The notes below the pieces were generated by a model. That model ran no database searches and was not told where the DNA came from. It saw only the letters and a list, made by a program, of their open reading frames with translations. From JBEKYD01 sp049509915 (GTDB lineage Bacteria > Acidobacteriota > Terriglobia > Bryobacterales > Bryobacteraceae): a stretch of DNA of 64,000 nucleotides. This document shows positions 30,344 through 39,599 of the stretch, one piece after another (the stretch's first letter is position 1; every line of letters begins with the position of its first letter). The stretch is from the NCBI GenBank assembly GCA_049509915.1, contig JBEKZL010000020.1:1-64000 (forward strand), read 5' to 3'. The translations under genes were made by a program, and so were the position numbers.

Positions 30344-31600
30344 ATGATAACGCGTAGGACCCTTTTGCAGACGGCCGCGGCGCCGATCGGAGCCGCGTTT
30401 GCGCTCCCCTCTCTATCGAAGGCCATTCAGGCCGCAACCACCGCGTACCAGCGGCCTAAGCTGAAGATCACCGACGTCCGCACGGCCATGGTGGTGGTAC
30501 ACGGACCGCAGGCTCACGTTCGGATCTACACCGATCAGGGGCTGATCGGCCAGGGCGAATCGACCGATGCCGCCATCGGCACACCGGCGTTGATGGCGAG
30601 TTTCAAGCAATTTCTCATCGGCAAGGACCCGTTGAACATCGATGCCATCTGGGAGGCACTGAGGCGAAACGGCATTTTCGCCGGCGCCCAGGGCGGCCAA
30701 TATACCACCGCGCTCAGCGGCCTTGAGATTGCCCTTTGGGATCTGGTGGGAAAGGCGCTCGGCCTGCCCATTTACCAACTGATGGGCGGCAAGTTCCGCG
30801 ACCGCGTGCGGATGTACTGCGACTCGGACATGCACGATGTGATGGGGGCGGAAGGCGACCGCAAGGTGCCCTGGATTCAGGAAGCAGGATTCACGGCCGC
30901 CAAGATGGACATCGACGATGCGCGCGATCCGGCCCGCTTCGACCGGGTGAACCGGACGGCGAGCAACGGCGAGATCGACCGCATGGTAAAAGAGGTCCGG
31001 CACATTCGTGAGAAACTCCCCGCATCGATCGACCTGGCGGTGGACATGCACGGGTTCTACGACGCGCCGACGGGCAAACGGGTGGCTCAAGAGCTCGAAA
31101 GCTTCCACCTGCTGTGGCTGGAAGAGCCGGTGCCGGCCGAGAACATCGACGCGATGGCGGAGATTCGCCGGTCGACCAAGACGCCCATCTGCTGCGGCGA
31201 AAACCTGTTCATGCGCTGGGGCTATACGGCGCTGCTGGAGAAGCGGGCGGTGGATATCATCATGCCCGATATTCAAAAGACCGGCGGGTTGTCGGAATCC
31301 CGCAAGATTGCCAACCTGGCGGACGCCTACTATATTCCGTTCGCGCCGCATTGCGTGGTTTCGCCGGTAGGGACGATGGCATCGGCGCACGTGTGCGCAT
31401 CGGTTCCGAATTTTCTGGTCTGCGAATGGCACTGGATCAATCACCCGGACCTGTGGAAGAACTGGGTGAAAGAAGGGGAAATCATCGAGAAGGGACACAT
31501 CGCGATTCCGGACCGGCCGGGAATCGGAGTCGAAATGGACGACGAAGTAGCGAAAAAGGCGCAGATGCCCGGCACGCCGTGGTTTGCGGCGAGCGCATAG
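30344..31600 (+). CDS. Exported enolase-superfamily dehydratase (galactonate-dehydratase-like)
   Basis: A 418-aa protein with AGGAGG six bases before its ATG. The first 30 residues form a Tat-like signal (TRRTLLQTAAAPIGAAFALP). The mature part is a mandelate racemase/muconate-lactonising type barrel: KMDID at the second strand, the D and H of DLAVDMHGFYD, E of WLEEPVP, E of CCGENLF, and the D of IMPDIQKTGG with the H of FAPHCVVSP. This layout is closest to the D-galactonate/mannonate dehydratase group that removes water from sugar acids to give 2-keto-3-deoxy acids. An export signal on such an enzyme is unusual. The dhaKL pair lies upstream on the same strand. Confidence 0.82.
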   Translation: MITRRTLLQTAAAPIGAAFALPSLSKAIQAATTAYQRPKLKITDVRTAMVVVHGPQAHVRIYTDQGLIGQGESTDAAIGTPALMASFKQFLIGKDPLNIDAIWEALRRNGIFAGAQGGQYTTALSGLEIALWDLVGKALGLPIYQLMGGKFRDRVRMYCDSDMHDVMGAEGDRKVPWIQEAGFTAAKMDIDDARDPARFDRVNRTASNGEIDRMVKEVRHIREKLPASIDLAVDMHGFYDAPTGKRVAQELESFHLLWLEEPVPAENIDAMAEIRRSTKTPICCGENLFMRWGYTALLEKRAVDIIMPDIQKTGGLSESRKIANLADAYYIPFAPHCVVSPVGTMASAHVCASVPNFLVCEWHWINHPDLWKNWVKEGEIIEKGHIAIPDRPGIGVEMDDEVAKKAQMPGTPWFAASA

Positions 31601-31661
31601 GGTCACGGCGGCTTGACAGACGGCAGAAAACGATCGTCTGTCCCACTGAGCCTCAGCCTGT

Positions 31662-34646
31662 CTACAACCGGTGGACCCATTTGGAATTCGCCACCGAGCG
31701 GTTCACGGCCACTGTCACGGCGATGTGGGAGCCGGCGCCGGGTTGGCTTTCGACGAGGAACTTGCCGCCCAGGGTTTCGACGCGTTCGCGCATGCCGGTG
31801 ATTCCGTAGCGATCGGTGGCGTTCTGCCCCACGGCGAAGCCGCACCCATCATCGCTGATGTCCATGTGCACCTTGCGGCGGGCGAAGTGAAGCCGCAGGC
31901 AGAGCGTGCGGGGGTGGGCATGCCGCACGGCGTTGCGAAGAGCCTCGCGGGCGATGGACAGCAGCTCGGCTTCGATATGCCCGGGTACCGGGAATGGCGA
32001 CCCGGAAGGCTCATAGCGAACCGGTATGCCGGTATCCCTCTGGGTCCGCCCGGCCTCTTCGGCCAGTGCGGCGGCGATTCCGCTGGCGGGAACGGTATGC
32101 CGGAGGTCCCAGACGGCGCGCCGCGCCTCGTCCATGGTTTCGCGAACGTGGGTGCGGGCGCGATCGAGAAGGTCCCGGCTGGTTTCGGGGGAACTGCCGT
32201 TGACACAGGAGGCGGCTTCGAGCAAAGCCGATACCCCGGCGCAACCTTGAATCAGGGTGTCGTGCATTTCGCGCGCCACGCGGTTCCGCTCGAGCAGGAT
32301 ACCCTGATAGCGGGAGCGAATCCGGCGCACGCGGCCGCGGTGGGCGGCCCATGCCAGCGCGCCGGCGAGGACCATGGCGCATGCGAGCGACCAGGTGGTC
32401 TGGTAGAAATAAGGCCTCCAATACAGACCGAGCGCGGCTTCGGCGGTGCTGCCGGGAGTTTCCATGTCGAAGGCCATCACGCGGAAACGATAGCGGCCCG
32501 GCGGAAGGTTGGTGTAATAAGCGGCGCGGCGGCTCCCGGCCTCCGTCCAGTCGCGGTCGAAGCCCTCGAGCAGGTACTTGAAGCGGATTCTGGCCTGCGC
32601 TTTGAGCCGGACGGCGGTGTAGTGGATTTCCAACTTACCCTCCCCAGGCCCGAGGTTCAGGTTCCCGGATCCAGGGACGTCTTGCCCATCCGCCACCACG
32701 CGCTCGATCGCCACTGGAGGCGCTGGGGCCGAGCGGGGACCATCCGGGGTGACCCGGACCGGGCCCTTGCTGCCGGCAAACCAGATTTCCCCCTTCGAGG
32801 TAATGCATCCGGCCGGCTGAATTCCGCCATTTAATTGGCTGCTCTCCATGGTGTCGGAGATATCGTAGAAAGTCACGGCGGGGTGGTACGGCGGAGAGTC
32901 CGCCGACCGGTCCAGCTCGCTCCTCGGGACGGAAGAAATGTAAGTCGGGCCGCTCATCCAAAGGTCGCCGCGGGCATCCTCCAGGATTTGCGAAATGCTG
33001 TTGCTGGCAAGTCCTTCACGGGTAGTGAAATGACTGAGCCTGGCGTTCTTCCAGCGATACAGGCCGCCGGCCCGGGTGCCGAACCATAGGCCGCCATCGG
33101 AGTCTTCATGAATGGTCCAGATCTTTTCGCCCGCCAGCAGCCTGACCGGGGCATCGTTCACGAATGCGCCGGCGCGCATGTGGCTGGGACCCCGTTCGGT
33201 TCCCACCCATAAGTCGCCGTTGTGGTCGATCAACAGGGTCCTGACGCTGCCATAGGCCAGGCCGTTGCGGGTATGAAAACTGGTGAAGCCGTTGGGACTC
33301 CAGCGGCTCAGGCCGCTGTCCGTCCCGATCCAGATGCCACCCGTCGAATCTTCGGCAAACGCCCGCACGAAATCGTTGATCAGACCGTTCTCCATGGTGT
33401 AACGGAATACGCGGTTGCCTCGAATGCGAACGGCGCCGGTCTTTGTCCCGAGCCAAAGAGTACCCTGGCTGTCGCGAAATACATTCCGTACGGAAACGCC
33501 GGCGAGCGACGGCAGCGCTGCCGGAACGATGGCGCGGCCGTCGGAGTGGTACAGATGCGGACCGGCGATCCAGATACTGCCGTCGCGGTCGGCGTAAACG
33601 GTTCCGACAACGGAATCGAGAGAATCGGGAAAGGGCAACATGGCGATCGGGGTCTGGCTGAAGCGGACCAGCCCGGCATGGGTTCCGACCCAGAGATTCC
33701 GTTCCTCATCCTCATAGAGCGCCAGCACGACATTGCTGGGCAGCACGGCGGGCGAGGTCTGGCGCGAGAAGGCGCCGTCGCGATAACGAATCAACCCGCC
33801 GCCGACGGTGGCGGCCCACAGCCCACCGTCGCGGCTCTCGCGCAGCGCCTGGACGGTAGTTTCGATACCATCGATCTTCTTGGAGACAAACCCAACCCCG
33901 GAAGGGGTGCGAGTCAAACGCTGCAGGCCCGCGACGGTCCCCACCCAGGTGGTCCCGTCGCTCGCTTCCAGCACGGATCGGACAGTATTCTCGCCCAGTC
34001 CGCCGGGAAAATGGATCAAGGCTGCCTTACCGCCCGAAAGGCGAATCAGGCGTTCTCCACCGACCCAAAGGCCGCCTTCGCGATCCTCCCGGATCGTATG
34101 TACGGCGATGGATCGTATGCCCGATTGGCCGTCCACGCGAACCAGCCGGCCGCCGCGAATCCGGAAGAGTCCACGGTCCGTACCGACCCACACCGTTCCC
34201 TGGCTGTCTTCGAAAACGACGCGGACAAACGGGTTGGTAAGTCCCTCCTTTTCGGAAAAGCTTTGGAAAAAGCCGTCCTTGTACCGCACCAGGCCGGCCC
34301 CCTCCGTGCCGATCCACAATGCACCATCGCTGGCTGCCAACAACGTATAAACACTGTTCTCTCCAAGGGCGGGAGTACTCTCGCGATCAAAGACGGTGAA
34401 ATGAACCCCGTCGAACCGCACCAGCCCGCCGGTGGTGCCGATCCAAAGGTAGTGATCCCTGGTTTGCGCCAGCGCCTGGACGGTGTTTTCCGGCAGCCCG
34501 TCCGCGCTCTGCCACACGCGACGGCCATAACCGTCGAGAGTGCTTTGCGGCGGCGCGAGAGCCAATGCTGCCGAAACCAGGGTCGCACCCAGCAATACGC
34601 CGCGAATGGTCTGAGCCGCTACCATGCCGCTACCCGAAGCACTCAT
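31662..34646 (-). CDS. Two-component sensor: beta-propeller, Y_Y_Y and histidine kinase
   Basis: A 994-aa sensor. After the signal region, residues about 40-600 hold a dozen or more Reg_prop-type propeller strands (WIGTTGGLVRF, WVGTDRGLFRI, WIGTDSGLSRW). A Y_Y_Y domain follows near 640-705, then one membrane helix near 725-745 (TWSLACAMVLAGALAWAA). The kinase is HisKA_3 type with phospho-accepting histidine in REMHDTLIQG and HATPase boxes DDGCGF and YGITGMRER. The extracellular part probably senses glycan fragments in the periplasm. No response regulator adjoins; the LuxR-type regulator at 42461-43108 is the likely partner. The gene is divergent from none of the enzymes it may control. Confidence 0.9.
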   Translation of the reverse strand: MSASGSGMVAAQTIRGVLLGATLVSAALALAPPQSTLDGYGRRVWQSADGLPENTVQALAQTRDHYLWIGTTGGLVRFDGVHFTVFDRESTPALGENSVYTLLAASDGALWIGTEGAGLVRYKDGFFQSFSEKEGLTNPFVRVVFEDSQGTVWVGTDRGLFRIRGGRLVRVDGQSGIRSIAVHTIREDREGGLWVGGERLIRLSGGKAALIHFPGGLGENTVRSVLEASDGTTWVGTVAGLQRLTRTPSGVGFVSKKIDGIETTVQALRESRDGGLWAATVGGGLIRYRDGAFSRQTSPAVLPSNVVLALYEDEERNLWVGTHAGLVRFSQTPIAMLPFPDSLDSVVGTVYADRDGSIWIAGPHLYHSDGRAIVPAALPSLAGVSVRNVFRDSQGTLWLGTKTGAVRIRGNRVFRYTMENGLINDFVRAFAEDSTGGIWIGTDSGLSRWSPNGFTSFHTRNGLAYGSVRTLLIDHNGDLWVGTERGPSHMRAGAFVNDAPVRLLAGEKIWTIHEDSDGGLWFGTRAGGLYRWKNARLSHFTTREGLASNSISQILEDARGDLWMSGPTYISSVPRSELDRSADSPPYHPAVTFYDISDTMESSQLNGGIQPAGCITSKGEIWFAGSKGPVRVTPDGPRSAPAPPVAIERVVADGQDVPGSGNLNLGPGEGKLEIHYTAVRLKAQARIRFKYLLEGFDRDWTEAGSRRAAYYTNLPPGRYRFRVMAFDMETPGSTAEAALGLYWRPYFYQTTWSLACAMVLAGALAWAAHRGRVRRIRSRYQGILLERNRVAREMHDTLIQGCAGVSALLEAASCVNGSSPETSRDLLDRARTHVRETMDEARRAVWDLRHTVPASGIAAALAEEAGRTQRDTGIPVRYEPSGSPFPVPGHIEAELLSIAREALRNAVRHAHPRTLCLRLHFARRKVHMDISDDGCGFAVGQNATDRYGITGMRERVETLGGKFLVESQPGAGSHIAVTVAVNRSVANSKWVHRL

Positions 34647-34706
34647 TGTAATCAGCTTCGGGCTTAACCGAGCTGGGGAAATCCGTTCCCGCGGGGATCG
34701 CCAGCC

Positions 34707-37235
34707 TCACGCCCTCGTGACTATGGTCAGCGTTGCCGGCTTGAGGCCGGGAGAAGTGGCAGTGATGCGAATCTGGCCGGCGGCGGCGACCGATTGCACC
34801 ATCGCCAGGCACATGCCGTGAAAGGCCTTGCCGATCTTGCCTTTGAAATCCGCTGCCATATCGGCCATATTGCCGTTGTCCACGCCGATCAGGCGGCCTT
34901 CGCCCTGGACCGCGAAGGCGATCGGGTTGTCGGCATCGGGGTGCAAACGGCCCTGGGCGTCCAACACCTTCACGATGACGTGGGCCATGTCGCGGCGGTC
35001 GGCGCGGATGGTGTCGCGATCCACGGAAAGGGCGATGGCGGCAGGGTCGCCCGTGGTCGAGATCTCGCTCTCCACGGCAACCGTTCCACCCTTCATCCCG
35101 ACCGCCTTCAGAGTACCAGGCTCGTAGGGCACATCCCAGGAAAGATGCAGATCGTTGGTGGTGCGGGCGGCCCCGGAGGGCACCGGGGCCGATTGGCCGT
35201 AGCGGCCCTGCATGCCGTAGCGCGGAAACGCGTAGCCTTTGATGCCCACGGACTTGCCATTGAGAAACAACTCGACGCTGTCGCAATTGGTGTAACAAGA
35301 GACTGGCAGGAAGGCACCTTCATGGCCCTTCCAGTTCCAGTGCGGGGAGAGGTGCAGCACCGGTTTTTCAGTCCACTGACTCTGGTAGAAGTAGTAGCCG
35401 TCCTTGGGGAAACCGCAACTGTCGATGCACCCCGCACCGGAGCCTCTGGACGCGCCGAAAGCCTCGCCGAGGTAGTCGATGCCGGTCCACATGAAATCGC
35501 CGGCGACGTAATCGTGGGTGCGCACGAACTTCCAGAGCTGTTCGGTATCGAGGGAGAAGCCGCCCATGCCGCCTCTGCGTCTGGGGCCGGCCGCGGCCTG
35601 CGCCGGGGATGGCGGGAAAATGGCGCTATAGTCGCCGCGTTGCCCGCCCATGCCGCTGCTTTCGGTTCCGATCATCCGCCAATTGGGATGAGCGGCTTTG
35701 TCGAGGCTATAGTACAACTCGCGGTGCTCGCGCCAACGGTCGGCGTAGTTGTATCCCACAATATCGAGCGTGCTCAGAAACTCCGCCGGCGTCGCCTTGG
35801 GTTCGGCGGCAATGTTGTCGCAGGCGGCCGTGACCGGGCGGGTGGGGTCTTCGCGATGGAAGATGGCCAGCAGTTCCCGCAGAATCTCCAGGCCGTGCTC
35901 GGTGAGCTGGTCGGGGACTTCGTTGCCGCAACTCCACAGCACCACGGAAGGATGATTGCGGTCGCGGCGGACGAAATCGGTCACGTCGCGCTCGTGCCAC
36001 TCGTCGAAGAGCCTAGAATAGCCGTTGCCGCGCACTTGGCCTTTGCCGGCCCTCCATTCGTCGAAGGACTCGTCCATGACCAGGAAGCCCATGCGGTCGC
36101 AGAGATCCAGAAACTCGGGCGCGGGCGGATTGTGGCTGGTGCGGATGGCATTGCAGCCCATCTCCCGCAGGATCTCGAACCGCCGCTCCCAGACGCGCTC
36201 CGGGACGGCCGCGCCCACGGCGCCGGCATCGTGGTGCAGGCAGACTCCGTTCAGTTTGACGTGCTCGCCATTCAGCAGGAAGCCGCGATCGGCATCGAAT
36301 ATGGCCTCGCGAATGCCGACCGGGGTGTCGTACTCGTCCACCGTTTGTTGGCCGACGCGGACAGTGCTGCGCACTTTGTAAAGATAAGGGGTCGAGACGC
36401 TCCACAGGGCGGGTTTCTCGACGACAAGGGACTGCTCGAACTGGTATTGGGCGTTGGGCCCGATCTCCCCAGGCGCCTCCGCGGTTTGGAGTACTTTGCC
36501 CTCGCCATCGACCAGCGCCGTGACCAGAGTGCAATTCACGGCCGCCGCTTTGGTGTTGCGCACTCGAGTCTCGACGTGGATGGTTGCGGCTTCCTTGGCA
36601 ACCCGGGGGGTGGTGACAAACGTTCCCCACTGGACCACGTGGACGGGATTAACCGCCAGCAGCCAGGTGTGCCGGTAAATGCCCGAACCCGAGTACCAGC
36701 GCGAGCCGGGCTGCGGGGAGTTATCCACTTTCACGGCGACCACGTTCTCACCGGCGTTCAAGTGAGGCGTGAGGTCGTAGGCGAAGCTGATATAGCCGTA
36801 GGGCCGCTTGCCGAGATAATGCCCGTTGATCCACACTTCACCATTCTGGTAGACGCCATCGAACTCGATGGACACCTTGCGGTCCTGGTACGATGCCGGG
36901 AGGCGAAAGCGCTTCCGATACCAGCCGATGCCGGTGGGGGCGTAACCACCCGAGCCGGCGCTGAGCTCGTTCTGCGAGAAGGGGCCTTCCACGCTCCAGT
37001 CGTGCGGCAGGTCGAGGCCGCGCCAGGATGCGTCGGCAAATCCGGGTTCCTGGGCTCCGGGCGCGTCGCCCTTGAAGAATTTCCAGCCGAAGTCGAAGCT
37101 ATCGCGGATACGCGCTTGCGGCTGCGGCGTTTGGGCCAGCAACTGGCTGGCGGAGTCGAGCGCCGAAACCAGGGCCGCTCCTCCCAACGCCCGGCCCAGC
37201 AAGCCGCGGCGCGTCATCGCATCGTTCGAATTCAT
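34707..37235 (-). CDS. Glycoside hydrolase family 2 (beta-galactosidase type)
   Basis: An 842-aa enzyme beginning at 37235, where AAGGGGAA stands eight bases upstream of the ATG; an earlier ATG in frame would give 16 extra residues. The signal is Tat-like (TRRGLLGRALGGAALVSA). The sugar-binding jelly-roll (DLPHDWSVEGPF and GVYQNGEVWINGHYLG), the immunoglobulin-like domain and the barrel follow in order. The acid/base glutamate is in WSCGNEVPD and the nucleophile in MIGTESSGMGG. The C-terminal part adds a further Ig-like module (RADRRDMAHVIVKVLDAQG). The family removes beta-linked galactose, mannose or glucuronate; galactosidase is my best guess from the DUF4982-like tail. Confidence 0.9.
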   Translation of the reverse strand: MNSNDAMTRRGLLGRALGGAALVSALDSASQLLAQTPQPQARIRDSFDFGWKFFKGDAPGAQEPGFADASWRGLDLPHDWSVEGPFSQNELSAGSGGYAPTGIGWYRKRFRLPASYQDRKVSIEFDGVYQNGEVWINGHYLGKRPYGYISFAYDLTPHLNAGENVVAVKVDNSPQPGSRWYSGSGIYRHTWLLAVNPVHVVQWGTFVTTPRVAKEAATIHVETRVRNTKAAAVNCTLVTALVDGEGKVLQTAEAPGEIGPNAQYQFEQSLVVEKPALWSVSTPYLYKVRSTVRVGQQTVDEYDTPVGIREAIFDADRGFLLNGEHVKLNGVCLHHDAGAVGAAVPERVWERRFEILREMGCNAIRTSHNPPAPEFLDLCDRMGFLVMDESFDEWRAGKGQVRGNGYSRLFDEWHERDVTDFVRRDRNHPSVVLWSCGNEVPDQLTEHGLEILRELLAIFHREDPTRPVTAACDNIAAEPKATPAEFLSTLDIVGYNYADRWREHRELYYSLDKAAHPNWRMIGTESSGMGGQRGDYSAIFPPSPAQAAAGPRRRGGMGGFSLDTEQLWKFVRTHDYVAGDFMWTGIDYLGEAFGASRGSGAGCIDSCGFPKDGYYFYQSQWTEKPVLHLSPHWNWKGHEGAFLPVSCYTNCDSVELFLNGKSVGIKGYAFPRYGMQGRYGQSAPVPSGAARTTNDLHLSWDVPYEPGTLKAVGMKGGTVAVESEISTTGDPAAIALSVDRDTIRADRRDMAHVIVKVLDAQGRLHPDADNPIAFAVQGEGRLIGVDNGNMADMAADFKGKIGKAFHGMCLAMVQSVAAAGQIRITATSPGLKPATLTIVTRA

Positions 37236-37392
37236 GCAAATTTCCCCTTGGTAACTTCCGGAATTCATGGTGGACAGCTTCATAAGTTCGCTAACCCGTT
37301 TCCGGGCGGCCCGGCTTCGCGCGTTTCCGAGCCGCGACCGCTAGGGAACGGTTGCCTGATATGTGGCCGTAATTTCGAAATGGAGTACGTAG

Positions 37393-39528
37393 TCATCGGC
37401 GCACGGAAACCAGATACCAGATAGTGGGCGGGTCGCCAATCGGGAACGCCCAGCCCTCGGCCGTCTGCTTGGCCGGAACGGCTTCGCCTTGCGGTTTGCC
37501 GGAGCCATCGAGAGCGGCGACGCTCATCGTGTTGGCCGGTTCGATATGGCGTAGGGTCAGAGTGCCCGTGATCGGCTCGATCAGCGATGGCGAGCCGCCC
37601 TGGTTCTGAAGCTTGGTATGCTCCTGGTTCCACTCCATGCCGGTATTGGCGACGCGCGAGCCCGCCGTGAGGAGCATCTTGTCCGACCGCGCCAAGGGCT
37701 TTCCATCCAGGGAAGTGAGCACGATGGCGCCGAAGTTATTGGCGACGTCGGCGGCGAGATTCTTCAATACTTTGCGGTTGGCCTTGAGGAAGCCGACGAG
37801 CGCCTGGGTCCGCTCGGTTTCCACCGTGACCAGGCCGGACTTCCCGGCCGAGGTATACCAGGACAGTTCCTTCGTGTCGGAGACGATCGGGTTCGTCCCG
37901 GCGGCCGCGAGCGCGACGGTGGGCTCGCCGTCCAGAGACTGAATGCGAACGGCATGTTCGAGCGGGAGGGCGAGCGGGAAGCCGGGCGTAAAGTAAGGCT
38001 GTTCGGTGCGCGGCAACCGCCGGCTCTCGATCACCTGCTGGTTGGAGTAAGTCCGGGCGACGGTTTGTTGGGCGGGCCGCACGTCGCCGCGCAGGAACGT
38101 CAACGCGCCGGCCGCCATCTGGGTCATGCGCACCGGATCGAGCGAGACATCGAACGGATCGCCCACGTAGGGCTTCCAATCGGCAGCGAGCTTAGGCTCG
38201 AAGGTGTATACCACGATGGCGTCCCAGTCCTGGAAGCTGCCGTAGGCGGCCAGGATCGGAATCCCCTCGCTGGCCCATTCGTTGGGAAAGGGGTGATTGG
38301 TTTCGCTGACAGTGTAAGGTTTACCGGCGAAAGCGGTGCGGGAGAGTTGGACGACGGTGGAGTGGAGCGGGTCGTCGACCATGGGAGTATTGAGGGGAGG
38401 AGGCGAACCGGGGTGTTCCCAATAGACGTGACCGTCCAGAATATCCAGCTTCGAAAGCGAAGCCAGCATCGGATAAGGACTGCTGCTGTGGCCGTGATCG
38501 GCCGTCCCGGTAATGGGGACCTTCACGCCGAGCGTGTTCTTCAGATAGCCGCTCATATCGACATAGAACTTACTTTCCGTGTCGATGTAGAAAGCCATCT
38601 CGGCTTCATAGCGCTGGTTGGGCGCCGCGGCCGCCTCCCGGTTTGTCAGACGAGGGACGGGCGCGCCTTCCGGAACCGACGCCAGATGGCGCAGTCCGCT
38701 TAACTGTTCGGAACTACGATTCCGTTGAAGCCAGGCGTTATAGAGGCCCGTCAGCTCGTCGTCGTAGTAAGGTGTGAGCGGGTGAAAACCGAGATACAAA
38801 CCGTTCTCGTTCACTATCTCTACAATCGCAATGGCTGTTTCGTCGCGATACGCAGTCTTGGTGTAGGGATTGACGTGAGTCAGCAGTCGCTGGGCGTACT
38901 CTTTTTCGAGCTCGATGAGGCGCGAGTCGTAAAGTGTAAGACCTTTACCCCACTGGATCTTATCGTAATCGCGAACGCCGTCGCCCGCCTTGTAAGAGCG
39001 GCCTACGTTGAGGTTGAGATCGACGTAGATGCCGCGCTTCTTGAGCTCCGAGATCTCGAAATCGAGCCGGTCGAGTTGGCGGGGATCGAAAGAGCGGCTG
39101 TCGTTACCAGTGGAATCGACAATGCCGCGCGGGGAGGGGAGGTCGAGGAAATGCAAGCGGACCAGGTTGATGCCGTAGCGCGCCAGCGTTGCGGCCCACA
39201 TTCCGGCGTCCTCCTTAGGCGGGATCTCAACTGAACCACGGCTCCAGTCGGTGAAATGGACGCCCCAAAAGCGGATGCGGCTGCCATCGGGCTTGACGAA
39301 GTGACCGTTCTGGATGCGGATGAAGCCGGCGTTACCGGCGGGCGGGTCGAGCAGGAAGGAGACGTCCATCGCCGCCGGGCCAGCGGCCCGATGGTCCATC
39401 GTGAACGGCCGAAGCAGGCCGTCGTCCCATTGCGCCCATAGCCCGGCAGGGTAAACTAGCACCAGAGAGAGAATAAGTCCGATGGGCCGGTTCGAAATTA
39501 GCTCCGTGGGTAACCTGAGTATTCGCAT
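37393..39528 (-). CDS. Secreted GH-A clan glycosidase-like protein, unassigned
   Basis: A 711-aa exported protein. The start at 39528 puts a signal peptide first (SNRPIGLILSLVLVYPAGLWA). The N-terminal part reads like a (beta/alpha)8 glycosidase: RFWGVHFTDW, TLARYGINLVRLHFLDLPS, KKRGIYVDLNLNVG; the candidate acid/base glutamate is in VEIVNENGLYL and the nucleophile in VSETNHPFPN. The last 250 residues are beta-rich, with LEHAVRIQSLDGEPTVALAA. I cannot assign the family number. It lies between the GH2 gene and two sugar-acid permeases, all on the minus strand, so it should act on the same substrate set. Confidence 0.7.
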   Translation of the reverse strand: MRILRLPTELISNRPIGLILSLVLVYPAGLWAQWDDGLLRPFTMDHRAAGPAAMDVSFLLDPPAGNAGFIRIQNGHFVKPDGSRIRFWGVHFTDWSRGSVEIPPKEDAGMWAATLARYGINLVRLHFLDLPSPRGIVDSTGNDSRSFDPRQLDRLDFEISELKKRGIYVDLNLNVGRSYKAGDGVRDYDKIQWGKGLTLYDSRLIELEKEYAQRLLTHVNPYTKTAYRDETAIAIVEIVNENGLYLGFHPLTPYYDDELTGLYNAWLQRNRSSEQLSGLRHLASVPEGAPVPRLTNREAAAAPNQRYEAEMAFYIDTESKFYVDMSGYLKNTLGVKVPITGTADHGHSSSPYPMLASLSKLDILDGHVYWEHPGSPPPLNTPMVDDPLHSTVVQLSRTAFAGKPYTVSETNHPFPNEWASEGIPILAAYGSFQDWDAIVVYTFEPKLAADWKPYVGDPFDVSLDPVRMTQMAAGALTFLRGDVRPAQQTVARTYSNQQVIESRRLPRTEQPYFTPGFPLALPLEHAVRIQSLDGEPTVALAAAGTNPIVSDTKELSWYTSAGKSGLVTVETERTQALVGFLKANRKVLKNLAADVANNFGAIVLTSLDGKPLARSDKMLLTAGSRVANTGMEWNQEHTKLQNQGGSPSLIEPITGTLTLRHIEPANTMSVAALDGSGKPQGEAVPAKQTAEGWAFPIGDPPTIWYLVSVRR

Positions 39529-39599
39529 CTCGGCAACCGCGCCCTCGCGGCTCTGACTCGCAAACAATTATATAGCCGGGCGCCGAGCGGCGCGGCCCG

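Noticed and set aside
34794..37424. 876-codon plus-strand frame opposite the GH2 gene
   Set aside because: The GH2 protein has complete catalytic motifs on the other strand; the opposite frame is open only because of codon bias.
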